DNA from: Chthoniobacteraceae bacterium
GTDB lineage: Bacteria; Verrucomicrobiota; Verrucomicrobiia; Chthoniobacterales; Chthoniobacteraceae
Direction of reading: 5' to 3'
Length of the DNA: 33,494 nt
Assembly (NCBI GenBank): GCA_947479475.1
Contig: CANJZW010000053.1
Coordinates: 1-33,494 of the forward strand
In this document: positions 30,666 through 33,494 of the stretch, in pieces
Position numbering within the stretch: position 1 is the stretch's first letter
How the letters are laid out: every line of letters begins with the position of its first letter
The notes under the pieces: generated by a model
Told to the model about the DNA's origin: nothing
Databases searched by the model: none
Seen by the model: only the letters and a program-made list of their open reading frames with translations
Translations under genes and position numbers: made by a program

Positions 30666-32198
30666 ATGAGAACCCACCCCTTTTTAATCATCCTGGCAGT
30701 TGCGTTTTTTCCGGTTGGATTGCGTGCCCAAACCGTTGCTCCGGTCGCCCCGTTTTCGGGAGTCCAAGCGGGTTTTGCGGAACGCGATATCACGCCGGGA
30801 ATCGGAATGGAGCAGCCGGGCGGGTATGGAAAGAGTTTTCATAAAACCTTCCATGACAGTTGCAAGGTGCGGGTTTCGGTGTTCGACGATGGCAAAAAGC
30901 GCGTCGCCATTGTGGGATTGGATGCCCTTGTGGTGCCCCGGAGCGTTGTGGTGGAAGCCCGCAGTTTGATTCAAAAGGCCTGCGGGATCCCGGGAGATTG
31001 TGTTCTTGTGTGCGCCTCGCATTCGCACAGTTCGGGCCCGGTTGGGATGGTTCTTCCGGGGGAGTTTGACAAGGCGCCGGATTTGGTTCGAAGGCTGGCG
31101 TATGAGGAATCCTCGTGCGCGGACGCTGGATACCTTCAGCGGGTGACGCATGAAATCGTCGCAGGTGTTGTGGCGGCAGACCGGGCGAAGGTGCCGGTGT
31201 CGCTGGGCTTTGGATTTGGGCATGAGGACAAGGTTGCTTACAACAGGCGGTTGCGGATGACGAACGGACAAAGCTGGAGTCATCCTGGCGCGGGCAATCC
31301 GGATGTTTTGGAATATGCGGGTCCGATTGATCCTCAGGTTGGGGTTGTCGGTGCCTGGGACGCTCAGGGCCAGTTGGTGGGCGTTCTCGTCAACTACGCC
31401 TGCCATGCCACGACTAACCCCGGGGGGATTTCAGCGAACTGGATCTATCACTTGGAGCGGACCATCCAAGGCGGGCTCGGCACCAGGGCGCCTGTGGTTT
31501 TTATGCAGGGGGCGTGCGGTGACGTGACCCAGGTCGACAATCTGAGTCCCTACCAGCGGCCCAAGGCAGAGGAATGGAGCCAGTTGGTGGGGGGTAGAGT
31601 GGGAGCGGAGGCTATCCGGGTTTTACTCTCCGCACCAAGGACCCTAACGGCGCCGGTGGACTCCCGGCAGGAGGTTCTCAAAATCAAGAGGCGGGCGCCT
31701 TCCGCACAGCGCGTGGCAAAAAGTTTTGAGATTGTCAGTCAGGGTCGCCCCGGCGGAGACACGACGGACTGGCTCTTTGCCAAGGAGATCGTGTTGCTTG
31801 ATTTCCTCAACAAGACGACGCCTCTGGTCGAAGCGGAAGTCCAATGCATCAAAGTCGGGCCCTGTTGTTTTGTTTCAAATCCCGCCGAATATTTTGTTCA
31901 GTACGGCTTGGATATCAAGAAAGGCAGCCGGCATCCCTTCACATTTCCCTGCGAACTTTCCAACGGCATTGTGGGATACGTGCCTACAGAAGAGGCGTTT
32001 GGTCCGAATGGTGGGGGTTATGAGACACGCTTGACCGCGTATTCGAATTTGGAAATTAGCGCGGGACGGCAGTTGGCGAACAAGGGAACGGAGCTGGCGA
32101 ATCAAATGGTTTCGGAGGTCGCGCCTAAACCCGCTAAAGGGCCGCCTTATGCAGGCAAGCCGTGGTCATACGGCAACGTGAAGCCCGAGTTGGAATAG
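30666..32198 (+). CDS. Second secreted neutral/alkaline ceramidase-like protein
   Basis: Protein of 510 residues with a signal peptide (MRTHPFLIILAVAFFPVGLRA). GFAERDITPG, VGLDALVV, CASHSHSSGP (H119 and H121 as probable zinc ligands), NYACHATTNPGG, FMQGACGDVTQVD and GIVGYVPTEEAFGPNGGGYET trace the neutral/alkaline ceramidase N-terminal domain in order. CGDV closely resembles the core NxGDVSPN motif of real ceramidases, and NYACHAT the second zinc-ligand region, so this copy keeps the catalytic frame better than the one at 26697. It lacks the C-terminal immunoglobulin-like domain of true ceramidases. The substrate is unknown. A terminator hairpin follows at 32256. Confidence 0.82.
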   Translation: MRTHPFLIILAVAFFPVGLRAQTVAPVAPFSGVQAGFAERDITPGIGMEQPGGYGKSFHKTFHDSCKVRVSVFDDGKKRVAIVGLDALVVPRSVVVEARSLIQKACGIPGDCVLVCASHSHSSGPVGMVLPGEFDKAPDLVRRLAYEESSCADAGYLQRVTHEIVAGVVAADRAKVPVSLGFGFGHEDKVAYNRRLRMTNGQSWSHPGAGNPDVLEYAGPIDPQVGVVGAWDAQGQLVGVLVNYACHATTNPGGISANWIYHLERTIQGGLGTRAPVVFMQGACGDVTQVDNLSPYQRPKAEEWSQLVGGRVGAEAIRVLLSAPRTLTAPVDSRQEVLKIKRRAPSAQRVAKSFEIVSQGRPGGDTTDWLFAKEIVLLDFLNKTTPLVEAEVQCIKVGPCCFVSNPAEYFVQYGLDIKKGSRHPFTFPCELSNGIVGYVPTEEAFGPNGGGYETRLTAYSNLEISAGRQLANKGTELANQMVSEVAPKPAKGPPYAGKPWSYGNVKPELE

Positions 32199-32255
32199 TT
32201 CCCGCGGTCTGGCCGTTTGGCTAAGAATGCAATCCTCTTTGCCCGGCGGTTTGAC

Positions 32256-32279
32256 ACAGCCCAAGAAGGCTGTCTTTTT
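32256..32279 (+). terminator. Intrinsic terminator after the ceramidase-like gene
   Basis: ACAGCC (32256-32261) pairs with GGCTGT (32268-32273) around a six-base loop, then C and five T. It ends the transcript from 30378-32198. Its left arm overlaps the end of TTGACA (32251-32256), a perfect -35-like hexamer, but the bases 17 further on make a poor -10. Confidence 0.65.
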
Positions 32280-32313
32280 CGAGTCTGTCAGTTGAACTTC
32301 TCCCCAAAAACAT

Positions 32314-33494
32314 ATGAACACCACCCGCAGAACTTTTTTAAAAACGTCGGCAACTGCCGTGCTAGGTTTTCCAGCCGTGCTTCGAGCGCAAAACCCAAAT
32401 TCAAATCTCCAAATTGTGGGGGTGGGTTGTGACGGGAAAGGGCTTTCAGATCTGAAGGAAGTTGGATCCCATTCGCGAGCGAAATACGTTGGGTTTTGCG
32501 ATGTAGACGCGGGGCGCTTTGGAAAGATCGACCAGTTGTTTCCAGGGGTGCCGCACCACGCGGACTTCCGCGAGATGTTCGCCAAACTCGGTGCGGGATT
32601 TGATGCGGTGGTTGTTTCCACTCCAGACCACATGCACGCCTCCATCGCGATGGCCGCCATGCGGATGGGGAAACACGTATACTGTCAAAAGCCGCTGACC
32701 CATACGGTTTGGGAGGCTCGGCAGCTGCGTTTACAGGCGGCGAAGTCCAAGGTGCGCACGCAGATGGGTAACCAGATCCACTCCTACAGCGAATACCGCA
32801 CCGGTGTGAAACTGATCCGGGACGGGGCGATTGGGAAGATTCTCGCGGTCCACTCCTGGCAACGCAACGGCGGGAACGGATACACCAAGCTGACGGCGCC
32901 ACCCGCGCCCGGAGTGGTGCCGGATGCGTTGAACTGGGACTTGTGGCTTGGGGTCGCCCCCAAGAGAGAGTTTGCGCCCGACGTGTATCATCCGTTCAAG
33001 TGGCGGGACTGGCAGGAGTTCGGCGGGGGAACGATGGGAGATTTCGGCTGCCACATTCTTGATCCTGTGTTTACCGCGCTCGGGCTCGGGTCCCCGGTGA
33101 GTGTGCGAGCTGAGAACGAAGGACTCAACGAACATACCTGGCCCTCGGCCGAGACGGTGCAGTACGTCTTTCCGGGGACGAAGTATACAAAGGGGCCGAC
33201 GCTGCCGGTGACCTGGTACGACGGGGGACGGCTTCCAGCCGCAGCACTGGCCCAGTTGCCAGCAGGTCAGGAGCTTGCACCAGCGGGTTCCATTTTCATC
33301 GGAGAGGGCGGGGTGTTGATGCAGCCGCATGTGGGAATGCCAAAGTTGTTTCCTGTTGAAAAATACGGCGGCTTTCAGATCGAGAAACAACCGGCGGGCA
33401 ACCACTATCATGCGTGGGTTGACGCGGCTGTGAATGGAACCGAAACAAGCGACAACTTTGAGTACGCGGGTCCGCTGACCGAGGCGGTGCTCCT
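32314..33494 (+). CDS. Gfo/Idh/MocA-family oxidoreductase with Tat signal (partial, runs off right edge)
   Basis: The first 393 codons are present and the stop lies beyond the window. TRRTFLK (4-10) followed by a hydrophobic stretch is a twin-arginine export signal, so the protein folds with its NAD(P) cofactor before export. VGVGCDGKG (35-43) is the Rossmann nucleotide-binding loop, DAVVVSTPDHMHA (97-109) and GKHVYCQKPLTHT (119-131) follow. The usual EKP is QKP here, keeping the catalytic Lys, as in many relatives from this bacterial group. GDFGCHILDPVF and NHYHAW are later family motifs. Such enzymes oxidise or rearrange sugars and inositols. ATG at 32314 is 34 bases after the terminator's T-run, without a clear ribosome binding site. 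Confidence 0.9.
   Translation, partial: MNTTRRTFLKTSATAVLGFPAVLRAQNPNSNLQIVGVGCDGKGLSDLKEVGSHSRAKYVGFCDVDAGRFGKIDQLFPGVPHHADFREMFAKLGAGFDAVVVSTPDHMHASIAMAAMRMGKHVYCQKPLTHTVWEARQLRLQAAKSKVRTQMGNQIHSYSEYRTGVKLIRDGAIGKILAVHSWQRNGGNGYTKLTAPPAPGVVPDALNWDLWLGVAPKREFAPDVYHPFKWRDWQEFGGGTMGDFGCHILDPVFTALGLGSPVSVRAENEGLNEHTWPSAETVQYVFPGTKYTKGPTLPVTWYDGGRLPAAALAQLPAGQELAPAGSIFIGEGGVLMQPHVGMPKLFPVEKYGGFQIEKQPAGNHYHAWVDAAVNGTETSDNFEYAGPLTEAVL

Noticed and set aside
32731..33411. Minus-strand open frame at the right edge
   Set aside because: Antisense to the Gfo/Idh/MocA oxidoreductase, which runs off the window and has clear family motifs.

Overview
The window is GC-rich bacterial chromosome. Its gene content points to the Planctomycetota-Verrucomicrobiota group, most likely Verrucomicrobiota. 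The signs are secreted PQQ-like beta-propeller proteins, a cytochrome c domain fused to a formylglycine-generating-enzyme (FGE)-like domain, a Cys-type sulfatase beside neutral-ceramidase-like proteins, a Tat-exported Gfo/Idh/MocA oxidoreductase, and many start codons without an obvious Shine-Dalgarno sequence. This placement is inferred from family content; no rRNA marker is present.

Layout. 1-2558: two poorly known genes, a DUF2452 (C1orf50-like) protein and a membrane protein that looks like an M48/Ste24 peptidase with its zinc ligands lost, followed by a gene-free stretch with a 9-bp G-rich tandem array. 2559-6600: two secreted PQQ-like propeller proteins, then a long hairpin (6616-6665). 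6699-16418: eight tightly packed genes on one strand, most overlapping by 1-4 bases: MFS transporter, LuxE/PaaK-like adenylating enzyme without the usual C-terminal domain, aldehyde dehydrogenase/LuxC-like reductase, iron-type alcohol dehydrogenase, secreted propeller, HemN/HemW-like radical SAM enzyme, chorismate-lyase-like protein, and another secreted propeller. 16415-20081 (minus strand): VirK/YbjX-like protein, TolB, and the cytochrome c-FGE-like fusion. 20263-25745: a YkgJ-type Cys-cluster protein leading a type II secretion operon (GspH, I, J, K, L, M and a GspC/PilP-like protein) that ends in a good intrinsic terminator. 25802-26677: rpe and tRNA-Asn(GTT). 26697-33494: sulfatase plus ceramidase-like pair (minus), a 14-bp G-rich tandem array, an OsmC-family protein (minus), a small secreted protein, a second ceramidase-like protein, and a partial Gfo/Idh/MocA oxidoreductase running off the right edge.

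How the genes may work together. The most interesting unit is 6699-16418. Its enzymes could form a chain: a chorismate-lyase-like protein makes a hydroxybenzoate-type acid, the LuxE/PaaK-like protein activates it, the Cys-dependent reductase takes it to the aldehyde, and the iron-type dehydrogenase to the alcohol. The radical SAM enzyme would modify an intermediate, and the MFS protein and periplasmic propellers would handle transport or sensing. I do not recognise this combination as a described pathway. The substrate and product are inference, while the gene order, overlaps and motifs are read directly from the sequence. The type II secretion operon and TolB fit a Gram-negative envelope able to export the secreted enzymes at the right end.
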